Shown: positions 26,704 to 35,958, numbered from the stretch's first letter. The stretch is DNA of 64,000 nucleotides from Zoogloea dura (GCF_012927165.1 NZ_JABBGA010000013.1:62001-126000); one strand, 5' to 3'. Notes: generated by a model not told the origin, from the sequence alone. Numbers and translations are program-made.

Positions 26704-28245
26704 TTACTGGTGGTAGGCGGTTTCGCCGTGGGAGGTGATGTCGAGACCTTCCCGCTCTTCGTCTTCCGGCACCCGCAGACCGATGAACATGTCCACCAGC
26801 TTGTAGGCGATGAAGGCAACCACGGCAGACCAGACGATGGTCACGCCGACCGCGGTGGCCTGGATGATGACCTGGTCGCTGATGGAGTAGCCGTCGGCAA
26901 CCTTGTTGGCCACGTAGTCCCACACGCCGGCACCACCCAGGGACGGGGAGGCGAACACGCCGGTCAGGATGGCACCCATGATGCCGCCGACGCCATGCAC
27001 GCCGAACACGTCGAGGGAGTCGTCGGCGCCGAGCAGACGCTTCAGGCCATTCACACCCCACAGGCAGACCACGCCAGCCAGCAGGCCGATCACGATCGCA
27101 CCGACCACGCCGACCACGCCAGCCGCCGGGGTGATCGCCACCAGGCCGGCAACGGCACCGGATGCAGCGCCCAGGCCGGACGGCTTGCCCTTGATGATCC
27201 ATTCGGCAAACAGCCAGGAGAGGGCCGCAGCAGCGGTGGCCACCCAGGTGTTGACCATGGCCAGGGCGGCAACGCCGTTGGCTTCCAGGGCAGAACCGGC
27301 GTTGAAGCCGAACCAGCCCACCCACAGCAGCGAGGCGCCGACGATGGTCAGGGTCAGGCTGTGCGGGGCGAAGGACTCACGGCCGTAACCGATGCGCTTG
27401 CCCACCATGAAGGCACCCACCAGGCCGGCAACGGCGGCGTTGATGTGCACCACGGTGCCGCCGGCGAAGTCGAGGGCGCCCTTCTGGAACAGGAAGCCTG
27501 CGGTCGCGTTGGCGGCCTCGGCAGCTTCGGCAGAGGTGTAGGCATCCGGGCCCGCCCAGTACCACACCATGTGCGCCATCGGCAGGTAGCTGAAGGTGAA
27601 CCACAGCACCGAGAACAGCAGCACGGCGGAGAACTTGATGCGCTCGGCGAAGGCGCCGAGGATCAGGGCCACGGTGATGGCGGCAAAGGCACCCTGGAAG
27701 ATCACGTAGATGAACTCGGAGATCACCACGCCCTTGGTCCAGGTGGCGGCGACGGAGTCCGGCGTGATGCCCTTGAGCAGGACCTTGTCCAGGCCACCAA
27801 AGAAGGCATTGCCCTCGGTGAAGGCCACGGAGTAGCCGTACAGGACCCACAGGAAGGTGATCAGCGAGAACACCGTGAACACCTGCAGGAGCACCGACAG
27901 CATGTTCTTGGCACGCACCAGGCCACCGTAGAACAGGGCCAGGCCGGGGATGGACATCATGATCACGATCGCCGAGGCGACGATGATCCAGGCGTTGTCA
28001 CCCTTGTTGGGAACGGGGGCCGGAGCGGCAGCCTCGGCGGGCGCAGCAGCGGCCTCTACCTTGGCTTCGGCTGCCGGAGCGGCAACCGGCGCTTCAGCCG
28101 GCTTGGCTTCCGCCGCGGCGGCAGCCGGGGCGGCGACGGCAGGCGCGGCGGCCGGCGCGACAGGGGCTTCCTTGTCGTCGGCCAACGCACTGCCCGCGAA
28201 GCTGACCGCCAGGGTGGTCAGCAGGGCTGTGACGATTTTTCTCAT
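26704..28245 (-). CDS. amtB: Ammonium transporter AmtB with long N-terminal extension
   Basis: A 513-residue inner-membrane ammonium channel. Residues 1-23 are a signal peptide (MRKIVTALLTTLAVSFAGSALA). Residues 24-80 are an Ala/Pro/Glu-rich linker, and the 11-helix Amt domain begins at about 85 (NAWIIVASAIVIMMSIPGLALFYGGLVRAKN). The DFAGGTVVHINAA block with a pore histidine and the GVHGVGGIMGAILTG block with the second pore histidine are present. The linker is unusual in length and would lie in the periplasm. SD AGGGAG precedes the ATG. It follows glnK by 16 bp, and GlnK should block the channel when nitrogen is plentiful. Confidence 0.96.
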   Translation of the reverse strand: MRKIVTALLTTLAVSFAGSALADDKEAPVAPAAAPAVAAPAAAAAEAKPAEAPVAAPAAEAKVEAAAAPAEAAAPAPVPNKGDNAWIIVASAIVIMMSIPGLALFYGGLVRAKNMLSVLLQVFTVFSLITFLWVLYGYSVAFTEGNAFFGGLDKVLLKGITPDSVAATWTKGVVISEFIYVIFQGAFAAITVALILGAFAERIKFSAVLLFSVLWFTFSYLPMAHMVWYWAGPDAYTSAEAAEAANATAGFLFQKGALDFAGGTVVHINAAVAGLVGAFMVGKRIGYGRESFAPHSLTLTIVGASLLWVGWFGFNAGSALEANGVAALAMVNTWVATAAAALSWLFAEWIIKGKPSGLGAASGAVAGLVAITPAAGVVGVVGAIVIGLLAGVVCLWGVNGLKRLLGADDSLDVFGVHGVGGIMGAILTGVFASPSLGGAGVWDYVANKVADGYSISDQVIIQATAVGVTIVWSAVVAFIAYKLVDMFIGLRVPEDEEREGLDITSHGETAYHQ

Positions 28246-28261
28246 GATTGAAGGCTCCCTT

Positions 28262-28654
<393 letters not shown>

Positions 28655-29407
28655 TTAGAAAGTACGGGTGATGGACAGAACCACGCGGTCCTTGCCCAGA
28701 TCCTTGCCCAGCAGGTTGGTGTACCAGACACTGGAGGCATTGGTGGTGACGTAGCTGAGGCCGACCACGGTGCCGCTGAAGTCCTTGGTCACGCCGAGCT
28801 TGTAGTCGGTGTAGGAGGCGCCGTCGGACGAATTGCCGTTCACCTTCTGGCGGCCCACGTGGGCGACCAGGTTCACGCTGGGGACCAGCTCGTAGTTGGC
28901 GGTCAGGTCCAGGTAGCCGGAGTTGCGCGAACCAACCCAGCCGAACAGGTCGCTGAAGGAGTGGGAGTACTTCAGGGTCAGGATGCTGTAAGTCCCGGCC
29001 ACGTAGCCTTCCAGGGTGTTCGGGTTGTTGCCGTAGCCGGTGCCCGGGTAGAAGTACTGCAGCAGACCCACGTCGTAGCCGAAGTCGCCGACGGTGTTCT
29101 TGAAGCCACCGTAGAAGTCCATCTCGAGGCTGTTGCTGACGGTGGAGTTGCCGTCGGTCAGCCAGGACACGTTGGACGCCCAGGTGCCCACATACAGGCC
29201 GCTGGAATGCGCGTAATCAAAACCACCCTGCACAGCCGGCTTGCGGTTGGTCTGACCGATGCCACGGTAGACATACTCGGAGGCGAAGCCGATGTTGCTG
29301 GTGAAGGTGTGCTCGGGAGCCGGCGCAGCCGCTTGGGCATGAGCCAGGGTCGGGAGAACGATGCTGGCAGCAGCGATCAGGGCGGAGGCGATGACGGTCT
29401 TGCGCAT
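28655..29407 (-). CDS. TorF/TIGR02001 family putative outer-membrane porin
   Basis: A 250-residue exported protein: signal peptide (to about LAHAQ), then a beta-rich body typical of the TorF/gcw_chp family, beginning FTSNIGFASEYVYRGIGQTN and ending in an aromatic-terminated strand (VVLSITRTF), as expected for a BAM-assembled barrel. It is the first gene of the porin-glnK-amtB operon, which suggests it admits nitrogen compounds across the outer membrane; that substrate is inferred from context. AGGAGA lies about 9 nt before the ATG at 29407. Upstream are a consensus sigma-54 promoter and NtrC-like sites. Confidence 0.9.
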   Translation of the reverse strand: MRKTVIASALIAAASIVLPTLAHAQAAAPAPEHTFTSNIGFASEYVYRGIGQTNRKPAVQGGFDYAHSSGLYVGTWASNVSWLTDGNSTVSNSLEMDFYGGFKNTVGDFGYDVGLLQYFYPGTGYGNNPNTLEGYVAGTYSILTLKYSHSFSDLFGWVGSRNSGYLDLTANYELVPSVNLVAHVGRQKVNGNSSDGASYTDYKLGVTKDFSGTVVGLSYVTTNASSVWYTNLLGKDLGKDRVVLSITRTF

Positions 29408-29450
29408 GATGGAGATTCTCCTGGTAATCAAAGTTGGCGAATCACATTTA

Positions 29451-29465
29451 GCAATCGATGTGCCA
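29451..29465 (-). promoter_or_regulatory. Sigma-54 (RpoN) promoter of the porin-glnK-amtB operon
   Basis: On the minus strand the sequence is TGGCACATCGATTGC. It has the GG and GC doublets exactly 10 bp apart and matches the consensus TGGCAC-N5-TTGC perfectly. It lies 44 bp upstream of the porin ATG. This makes the operon dependent on an enhancer-binding protein, NtrC by context. Confidence 0.85.
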
Positions 29466-29542
29466 GTTTGTAAAAAACATATGCTTTCAAGCAGATGCGC
29501 GAGAATCCGGGCATCTGCTGCGTTGCAGGAAAATTGATGCGC

Positions 29543-29588
29543 GCACCAAGTTGGCATCATGCACCAATAACGGGCGCCGATTTGGTGC
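29543..29588. promoter_or_regulatory. NtrC-like enhancer half-sites
   Basis: Four half-sites of the NtrC motif (GCACCA / TGGTGC) cluster here: GCACCA at 29543-29548 and 29561-29566, TTGGCAT at 29551-29557 and TTGGTGC at 29582-29588. They lie roughly 80-125 bp upstream of the sigma-54 promoter, a normal distance for enhancer sites. The spacings are not the exact canonical 17-bp dyad, so individual site strength is uncertain. Confidence 0.55.
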
Positions 29589-29694
29589 GCGCACGCCGGC
29601 CGCCCATCCTCCAGGCCGGTGCTAAACTTTCATTCAAACCGGGCCGCCCCCTGCGGCCCACCCCGGATTCCCCATTTTCAGGAGGTACGCAGCC

Positions 29695-29955
29695 ATGGCC
29701 AATCCCAGGATCCTCGACGAACTCGGCGCAAAGGTGTCCGAACTGCTCGCCAGCAGCCCCGCGAAAGACATCGAGAAGAACGCCAAGGCCCTGCTCGCCA
29801 GCGGCTTCTCCAAGCTCGACCTGGTCACCCGCGAAGAATTCGAAGTGCAGAAGGAAGTCCTCATCCGCACCCGCGAGAAGCTCACCGAGCTTGAGCACCG
29901 GGTTGCCCGCCTGGAAGCCGAGCTGGCTTCGCGCCCGCCTGCAGCGGGGGTCTGA
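29695..29955 (+). CDS. ubiK: Ubiquinone biosynthesis accessory factor UbiK
   Basis: An 86-residue protein of the BMFP (YqiC/UbiK) family. It has an amphipathic N-terminal helix (ILDELGAKVSELLASSPAKDIEKNAKALLASGF) and a C-terminal coiled coil (FEVQKEVLIRTREKLTELEHRVARLEAEL) that trimerises. UbiK is needed for efficient aerobic ubiquinone synthesis, working with UbiJ in the Ubi complex. AGGAGGT lies 9 nt before the ATG. It is divergent from the nitrogen operon. Confidence 0.93.
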   Translation: MANPRILDELGAKVSELLASSPAKDIEKNAKALLASGFSKLDLVTREEFEVQKEVLIRTREKLTELEHRVARLEAELASRPPAAGV

Positions 29956-30077
29956 ACCACCCCGCCGCCCGGCGGTCGACCCAGGGGCGCTCCGGCGCCC
30001 CTTGTCTTTGCAGCTGCGGCCTCGCCGAGCCCGCCTGTCCTTCACCCCGGCCTTCCCCTCGCCCCAAGGAGCCCCGC

Positions 30078-30644
30078 TTGAAACCCATCCTCGCCCTGCT
30101 GGCCCTCTGCGCCGCCCCGGCCCTGGCAGCACCCGTCAACTACACCATCGACAGCAACCACACCTTCCCGCTCTTCGAGACGGACCACCTGGGTTTCTCC
30201 ACCCAGCGCGGCCGCTTCAACAAGACCAGCGGCAAGATCATCCTCGACAGCGCCGCCCGCAAGGGATCGGTGGAGGTCAGCATCGACGCGGCGTCCATTG
30301 ACATGGGCTTCGCCAAATGGAACGAAAACATGCGTGGCGAGGGATTCTTCAACACCGCCGAGTTCCCGGTGATCAGCTTCAAGTCCGAGCAGCTGCGCTT
30401 CGAGGGCGACAAGCCGGTGGCCGCCGAAGGCACGCTGACCCTGCTCGGCGTGAGCCGCCCGGTCACCCTCACCCTGGCGCGCTTCCACTGTGCCCCGCAC
30501 CCCCTCAACAAGCGCGAGACCTGCGGCGCCGACATCACCGCCCGGATCAAGCGTTCGGAGTTCGGCATGAGCAAGAACATTCCGTCGGTGAGCGACGAAG
30601 TCCGCCTGCTGATCGCCGTCGAAGCCTTCCGCGATGCCCCCTGA
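30078..30644 (+). CDS. YceI family periplasmic protein
   Basis: A 188-residue protein with a signal peptide (MKPILALLALCAAPALA) and the YceI lipocalin-like barrel: NYTIDSNHTFPLFETDHLGFSTQRGRF, then VEVSIDAASIDMGFAKWNENMRGEGFFNTAEFPVISF. Family members bind isoprenoid or other apolar ligands in the periplasm. Two cysteines (FHCAP, ETCGAD) could form a disulfide. It begins at TTG: AAGGAG lies about 7 nt upstream, and no better start exists. It lies between ubiK and comM on the same strand. Confidence 0.92.
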   Translation: MKPILALLALCAAPALAAPVNYTIDSNHTFPLFETDHLGFSTQRGRFNKTSGKIILDSAARKGSVEVSIDAASIDMGFAKWNENMRGEGFFNTAEFPVISFKSEQLRFEGDKPVAAEGTLTLLGVSRPVTLTLARFHCAPHPLNKRETCGADITARIKRSEFGMSKNIPSVSDEVRLLIAVEAFRDAP

Positions 30645-30716
30645 GGCATGACAGGCTGATACCGCCGGGCGCCGGTCCCGGCTACACTCCCGGCTTTACC
30701 CATTCTGGGACATGCC

Positions 30717-32216
30717 GTGAGCCTGGCTCTCCTGACAAGCCGTGCCCTGGTCGGCCTCCTCGCCCCGGAGGTCACCGTCGAAGTGCACCTGGCCAACGGC
30801 CTGCCGGCCTTCACCCTGGTCGGCCTGCCCGACGTGGAGGTGCGCGAAGCCCGCGACCGGGTCCGCGCCGCGCTGCAGACCGCCTGCTTTGAATTCCCGC
30901 AGCGGCGCATCACCGTGAACCTGGCGCCCGCCGACCTGCCCAAGGAGGGCGGCTGCTTCGACCTTCCGATCGCCCTCGGCATCCTCGCCGCCTCCGGGCA
31001 GATCCCTGCCGACGGGCTGGCCCGCTATGAATTTGCCGGCGAGCTGTCCCTCACCGGCGAGCTCCGCCCGGTGCGCGGCGCCCTGGCCCTGGCGCGCCAG
31101 GCCTGCAGCAGCGGGCGCACCCTGATCCTGCCCGCCGCCAACGCCCCCGAGGCGGCCCTGGTGCACGGCGTGCGCCTGCTGCCCGCCGCCAGCCTGCTCG
31201 CCGTTGCCGCCCACCTGTGCGGCCACACCCCGCTGCCCGCCTATGCCGGCGAGCCGCTGGCGGCTCCGCCGGCCTACCCCGACCTGGCCGACGTGAAGGG
31301 CCAGCTGCAGGCCCGCCGGGCCCTCGAGGTGGCCGCCAGCGGCCAGCATTCACTCTTGCTCTTCGGCCCGCCCGGCACCGGCAAGTCGATGCTGGCCCAG
31401 CGCCTGGCCGGCCTCCTGCCGCCGATGAGCGACGACGAAGCGCTGGAGAGCGCCGCCATCCTGTCGGTGGAGGGCAGCTTCCATCCCGGGCTGTGGAGCC
31501 TCCGGCCGCTGCGCGCGCCGCACCACTCCGCGTCCACCGCGGCCCTGGTGGGCGGCGGCAGCACGCCGCGCCCCGGCGAGATCAGCCTGGCCCACAACGG
31601 GGTGCTGTTCCTGGATGAACTGCCCGAGTTCGAGAAGCGCGTGCTGGAGGCCCTGCGCGAGCCCCTCGAGAGTGGCCACATCACCATCTCGCGGGCGGCC
31701 CGGCGGGCCGAGTTTCCGGCCCGCTTCCAGCTCGTGGCGGCGATGAACCCCTGCCCCTGTGGCTACCACGGGCACCCGGACGGACGCTGCCGGTGCACGC
31801 CGGAGCAGATCGCCCGCTACCACCACAAACTCTCCGGCCCGCTGCTCGACCGCATCGACCTGATGCTGGAGGTGCCAGCCCTGCCGGCCAGCGAACTGCA
31901 GTCGGCAGCCCCGGGCGAGGCCTCGGCCACCGTCCGCGAGCGGATCGCCGCGGCCCGGGCTCTGCAGCAGGCCCGCCAGGGCAAACCCAACGCGCTGCTG
32001 GCCGGTGCCGAGATCGACCGCTGGTGCATGCCCGACGCCGGCGGCGCGCGGCTGCTGGCCAGCGCCATCGACCGGCTCGGCCTGTCGGCCCGCGGCTACC
32101 ATCGGATCCTGAAGGTCGCGCGTACAATTGCAGACATGAACGGCGTCGATACTGTCTGCGCCCCCCATGTGGCCGAGGCGGTGCAGAGCCGGCGCGGCCC
32201 GGGCACCACCCCCTAA
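30717..32216 (+). CDS. comM: YifB/ComM Mg-chelatase-like AAA+ ATPase
   Basis: A 499-residue protein with an N-terminal Lon-protease-like domain (VGLPDVEVREARDRVRAALQ), then an Mg-chelatase-type AAA+ ATPase with Walker A GPPGTGKS and Walker B GVLFLDELPEF, and a C-terminal helical domain. A zinc-binding insert CPCGYHGHPDGRCRC is present. ComM in naturally transformable bacteria is a hexameric helicase that drives branch migration during recombination of incoming DNA. It starts at GTG. The downstream small membrane-protein gene begins 19 bp later with its own SD. Confidence 0.93.
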   Translation: MSLALLTSRALVGLLAPEVTVEVHLANGLPAFTLVGLPDVEVREARDRVRAALQTACFEFPQRRITVNLAPADLPKEGGCFDLPIALGILAASGQIPADGLARYEFAGELSLTGELRPVRGALALARQACSSGRTLILPAANAPEAALVHGVRLLPAASLLAVAAHLCGHTPLPAYAGEPLAAPPAYPDLADVKGQLQARRALEVAASGQHSLLLFGPPGTGKSMLAQRLAGLLPPMSDDEALESAAILSVEGSFHPGLWSLRPLRAPHHSASTAALVGGGSTPRPGEISLAHNGVLFLDELPEFEKRVLEALREPLESGHITISRAARRAEFPARFQLVAAMNPCPCGYHGHPDGRCRCTPEQIARYHHKLSGPLLDRIDLMLEVPALPASELQSAAPGEASATVRERIAAARALQQARQGKPNALLAGAEIDRWCMPDAGGARLLASAIDRLGLSARGYHRILKVARTIADMNGVDTVCAPHVAEAVQSRRGPGTTP

Positions 32217-32235
32217 ATCCCTCAGGAGTACTTCA

Positions 32236-32631
32236 GTGCCATCGTCCTTCCCCGCCACCGCACCGCGCTCGTCGAAGTGGCTGCTCTGGCTCATCGGCTG
32301 CGTGATCGTGCTGGCCGGCCTGTTCGCCGGCTACACCTGGCTGGTCCTCAGCTGGAGCTACTCATCCGGCGAGCGGGCCGGCTACGTGCAGAAGTTTTCC
32401 CAGAAGGGCTGGCTGTGCAAGACCTGGGAGGGCGAGCTGGCGATCGTCGCGATCCCCGGCAGCCTGCCGGAGATATTCAAGTTCACGGTGCGCGACGACA
32501 AGGTGGCGGCCAGCATCAACACCTTGATGGGCAAGCGTGTGGCCTTGTCCTACGACCAGCACGTGGGCGTACCGTCCACCTGCTTTGGTGAAACCGGCTA
32601 CTACGTCGACAGTATCCACTCCGTCGAGTAA
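32236..32631 (+). CDS. Small single-pass membrane protein, function unknown
   Basis: A 131-residue protein with one N-terminal transmembrane helix (WLLWLIGCVIVLAGLFAGYTWLVL) and a periplasmic domain with YSSGERAGYVQKFSQKGWLCKTWEGELA, which I recognise as a conserved proteobacterial family sometimes mislabelled 6-phosphogluconate dehydrogenase. Two cysteines (WLCKTW and STCFGE) may form a disulfide. The GTG at 32236 is chosen because AGGAG lies 7 nt upstream. It follows comM by 19 bp. No function is established. Confidence 0.8.
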   Translation: MPSSFPATAPRSSKWLLWLIGCVIVLAGLFAGYTWLVLSWSYSSGERAGYVQKFSQKGWLCKTWEGELAIVAIPGSLPEIFKFTVRDDKVAASINTLMGKRVALSYDQHVGVPSTCFGETGYYVDSIHSVE

Positions 32632-32730
32632 GCGCCTCCCGGCCGCCCGACGGCACTTGCCGCACGACCCGCCGGGCTGAAGGTGATCCAGCCTGCCCCG
32701 GGTGCCCCGCCCCCTTTCCGGAATTCCCCG

Positions 32731-33933
32731 ATGCCTTACGCCCAACTGGCGATGCTCCTCGCGGCGCTCGCCACCGTCGGTCCCTTTTCGATCGACACCT
32801 ACCTGCCGGCGCTGCACGCCATCGGCAGCGACTTGCAGGCCGACCCGGTACAGGTCCAGCAGACCCTCACCGCGTACATGCTGCCAATGGGCATCATGGT
32901 GTTGTGGCACGGCGCCTTTTCCGACGCCTGGGGCCGCAAACCGGTGATCCTGGTGTCGATGCTGCTGTTCATGCTGGCCTCGGTGGTCTGCGTGCTGGCC
33001 ACCAGCATCGAGGCCCTGCTGGTCGGCCGCGCCCTGCAAGGCATCAGCGCGGGCGCCGGCATGGTGGTGGGACGGGCCATCGTCCGCGACCTGATGGAGG
33101 GCCCCCGCGCCCAGCGCCTGATGAGCCACGTGAGCATGGCCTTCGCCATCGGGCCGGCGATTGCTCCGGTGCTGGGCGGGTGGATCCACACCGCCTTCGG
33201 CTGGCGCGCCATCTTTGTCTTCCTGGCCCTGCTCGGCCTCGCCCTGGCCGCCCTCACCGCCTGGAAGCTGCCCGAGACCCATTCGCCGGCAGCACGCCAG
33301 CCGCTGCACCCGGGGCCCCTGGCGCGGCGCTACGGCCAGGTGTTCACGACGCCGGGCTTCCTGCTGCTGACCTTCGCGGTGGGGCTCAACTTCAACGGCT
33401 TCTTCATCTATGTGCTGTCGGCCCCGGTGTTCCTGATGCGCCACCTGGGGCTGGGCGAGACTGAGTTCGGCTGGATGTTCATCCCCGGGGTGATGGGCAT
33501 GATGTGCGGCTCGGCCCTGTCGGCCCGCCTGGCCGGCCGCCTGCCGCCGCCGCGCACCATCGCCCTGGGCTTTGCCCTGATGCTGCTGGCCGCCGTCGCC
33601 AACCTGGCGGTCAGCTTCCTGATGCAGCCGGGCCTGCCCCAGTCGGTGCTGCCCATCGTGCTGTACAACTTCGGCATGGCCGTCGCAATGCCCAGCCTGA
33701 CCTTGCTGGCCCTCGATCACTTCCCCACCCACCGCGGCCTTGCCGCCAGCTGCCAGAGCTTCCTGCAGATGCTGGTGGGCGCGCTCACCGCCGGCGTGGT
33801 GGCGCCGGCCCTGTGGGACACCCCCGGCGGCCTGGCCGGCAGCATGGCCACCTATCTGGTGCTGGGGCTGTGCTGCTTCGCAACCTGGTGGCGGCAGTTC
33901 CATTGCCGCCGCAGCGGTGCCGAAGCGGCATGA
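32731..33933 (+). CDS. Bcr/CflA family drug efflux MFS transporter
   Basis: A 400-residue 12-helix transporter of the DHA1 Bcr/CflA group. The start LAMLLAALATVGPFSIDTYLPALHAIG is the family hallmark (the SIDTYLPA box in helix 1). The helix 2-3 loop reads GAFSDAWGRKPVI, matching MFS motif A, and the helix 5 motif C region is FAIGPAIAPVLGGWI. Known members export bicyclomycin, chloramphenicol or sulfonamides by proton antiport; the actual substrate is unknown. The start at 32731 removes 16 non-conserved residues. It overlaps the following ceramidase-like gene by four bases (ATGA). Confidence 0.9.
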   Translation: MPYAQLAMLLAALATVGPFSIDTYLPALHAIGSDLQADPVQVQQTLTAYMLPMGIMVLWHGAFSDAWGRKPVILVSMLLFMLASVVCVLATSIEALLVGRALQGISAGAGMVVGRAIVRDLMEGPRAQRLMSHVSMAFAIGPAIAPVLGGWIHTAFGWRAIFVFLALLGLALAALTAWKLPETHSPAARQPLHPGPLARRYGQVFTTPGFLLLTFAVGLNFNGFFIYVLSAPVFLMRHLGLGETEFGWMFIPGVMGMMCGSALSARLAGRLPPPRTIALGFALMLLAAVANLAVSFLMQPGLPQSVLPIVLYNFGMAVAMPSLTLLALDHFPTHRGLAASCQSFLQMLVGALTAGVVAPALWDTPGGLAGSMATYLVLGLCCFATWWRQFHCRRSGAEAA

Positions 33934-34613
33934 ACTGGGCGGAGCCCATTGATCTGTACTGCGAGCGCACCGACGCCAGCCTGTGGTCGGAGCCCCTCAA
34001 CGCGGTCAGCAACCTGGGCTTCCTGCTGGTCGCGGCCTTGCTGTGGCAGCGCAGCCGTGGCCGGGGACGGGATCTGCAAGGGCTCAGCGGGCTGATCTTC
34101 GCCATCGGCGCGGGCAGCCTGGTCTTCCATACGCTGGCCACGCGCTGGGCGGCACTGCTGGACATCGCCTTCATCGCGCTGTTCGTGCTGGTCTTCCATC
34201 AGCGCTTGCAGGTTCGCCTGCAGGGCGCGGGCAACGCCAGGGCCGGCGCGGGAACGGCTGTCTTCGTGGCGCTGGCGGCCGTCTTCGTCGGGGCGACACG
34301 GGCCCTGCCGCCGCTCCCTCTGAACGGCTCGGAGATCTACCTGCCGCCGTTCGTGCTGCTGCTGTGGTGTGCGGTGGCAACCCGCCAGGCCCAGCCGGCC
34401 GCGGCCCGCTGGCTGGCCAAGGCGGCCGGGCTGTTCGTCCTCAGCCTGGCCTGCCGGGCCAGCGACACGCTGCTGTGCGGCCTGTGGCCCGCCGGCACCC
34501 ATGTGGGCTGGCACCTGCTCAATGCCGCGGTGCTGTATTGCTGCATGCAGGCCCTGCTGGCAGGCCTGCCGGCGCCGCGGGCACAGGCGGCGGGCCGGAC
34601 GCCGCGGGCCTGA
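33930..34613 (+). CDS. Ceramidase-like (CREST superfamily) membrane protein
   Basis: A 227-residue protein with about seven hydrophobic helices. It has the zinc-hydrolase pattern of alkaline ceramidases: IDLYCERTDASLWSEPLNAVSNLGF, then SLVFHTLATRWAALLDI, and HVGWHLLNA near the C-terminus. The Glu, Ser, Asp and His positions match the catalytic set of the CREST superfamily. Sphingolipids are rare in betaproteobacteria, so another amide or ester lipid is a likely substrate. The ATGA overlap with the efflux pump gene couples the two. Confidence 0.82.
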   Translation: MNWAEPIDLYCERTDASLWSEPLNAVSNLGFLLVAALLWQRSRGRGRDLQGLSGLIFAIGAGSLVFHTLATRWAALLDIAFIALFVLVFHQRLQVRLQGAGNARAGAGTAVFVALAAVFVGATRALPPLPLNGSEIYLPPFVLLLWCAVATRQAQPAAARWLAKAAGLFVLSLACRASDTLLCGLWPAGTHVGWHLLNAAVLYCCMQALLAGLPAPRAQAAGRTPRA

Positions 34614-34675
34614 GCCGCCACGGAGGCCCCCCGCGCCAGCCAGGTCGCTCCGCCGCCGGCAGCGCCCCCGACGCT

Positions 34676-35935
34676 TCAGCTGAAGCTGTCGGCAAACAAG
34701 TTCTTCGCCCAGCCGAACATGTCCTTGTAGTGGCCGGCAGTGGGCGCCGGCGCCTCCGCCAGGGTGTTGGCCACCGGCTTCATCAGGCCACTGGCGGCAT
34801 CGTAGCCAAACACCACGGTCAGCCACGAGGCGGTGGTGGCGGTGATCGGGCTGTAACAGGCCGAGCTCGTCATCGGCGCGGGGTCGGGCTGCTCGCCGGC
34901 GAAGTAACGCACCAGCGCATCGGCGCAGACCTTGGCCTGAGCGTTGGCCATGTGGCCGGACTTGGGCTGGCCGGTCCCCTGGGAATCGCCGATCACGTGC
35001 ACATTGGGAACCACCCTGGATTCGTAGCTGAGGGGGTTGACCGGCGCCCAGCGGGTGGCCGGGTCGCTGCCGAGAAGTCCGGCGGCGGCCACCAGCTTGC
35101 CCGCACGCTGGGGCGGGATGATGTTGGCCGCATCGAAGGGCACGGACTCCCAGTTGGTGACGACCTTCTTGCCCGCCCAATCCACCGACAGGACCTCGGA
35201 GTTCGGCCGATAGTCGATCACCCCTGCGTAGGTGGTCTGGAAGGCCGTGTGGAAGGTGTGGGGCTCGGCCACCACGTCGGAGTTGGCGTCCAGCACGATG
35301 ACCCTGCCGGCACGGCGGCGACGCAGCAGGCTGTCGGCGAGCAGGCAGGCGCGCTCGTAGGGCCCCGGCGGGCAGCGGTAAGGCGCCTTGGGGATGGACA
35401 TCACGAAGGTGCCACCCGCCGGCACGGAATCCAGCTGGGCCTTGAGCGCCAGAGTCTGCGGGCCGGCCTGCCAGGCGTGGGGAAGCACGGCGCTGTCGAG
35501 CCCGGGGATGCTGTCGAAATCGATGCCCGGCGCCAACACCAGCTTGTCGTAGGGCAGCCTGGATCCGTTGGCGGTGAGGACCACCCGGCTGACCGGATCG
35601 ATGCTGACGGCCCGATCGGCCACGATGTTGACACCGTACTTGCTGCGCAGGTTGTCATAGCGCAGGGTGATGGTGCTCATGCCCACCGCGCCGGTCATCA
35701 CCAGGTTGCTGAGGATGCACGAGACATGGCCGGGGTTGGGCTCCACCAGGCTCACCTGGATGGCCGGATTCCACATCCGGACGTACTTGGCCACGGTGGC
35801 ACCGGCAAAGCCGCCACCGATCACGACGACCCGCGGGGCGGCAGCCTGGGCAGGGGTGGTGGCGGACAGGGCGCCTGTGGCCACCAGGGCTCCGGAAGCC
35901 TGCAGAAGCTTGCGACGATTATGCGAGAACATCAT
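34676..35935 (-). CDS. fccB: Sulfide dehydrogenase flavoprotein subunit (FccB)
   Basis: A 419-residue periplasmic flavoprotein with an RRKLLQ twin-arginine signal. The FAD Rossmann motif is VVVIGGGFAGATVA. C73 in HVSCILSN corresponds to the cysteine that links FAD covalently in flavocytochrome c. PYRCPPGPYERA and SSACYS supply the two cysteines of the redox-active disulfide. FccB oxidises sulfide and passes electrons to the cytochrome subunit encoded just upstream (23-bp gap). All key residues are intact, so an active sulfide dehydrogenase is expected. The second Met of the annotated start is an equally good initiator. Confidence 0.93.
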   Translation of the reverse strand: MMFSHNRRKLLQASGALVATGALSATTPAQAAAPRVVVIGGGFAGATVAKYVRMWNPAIQVSLVEPNPGHVSCILSNLVMTGAVGMSTITLRYDNLRSKYGVNIVADRAVSIDPVSRVVLTANGSRLPYDKLVLAPGIDFDSIPGLDSAVLPHAWQAGPQTLALKAQLDSVPAGGTFVMSIPKAPYRCPPGPYERACLLADSLLRRRRAGRVIVLDANSDVVAEPHTFHTAFQTTYAGVIDYRPNSEVLSVDWAGKKVVTNWESVPFDAANIIPPQRAGKLVAAAGLLGSDPATRWAPVNPLSYESRVVPNVHVIGDSQGTGQPKSGHMANAQAKVCADALVRYFAGEQPDPAPMTSSACYSPITATTASWLTVVFGYDAASGLMKPVANTLAEAPAPTAGHYKDMFGWAKNLFADSFS

Positions 35936-35958
35936 TTCTCCCTTTCTGTGCGGTGGGC

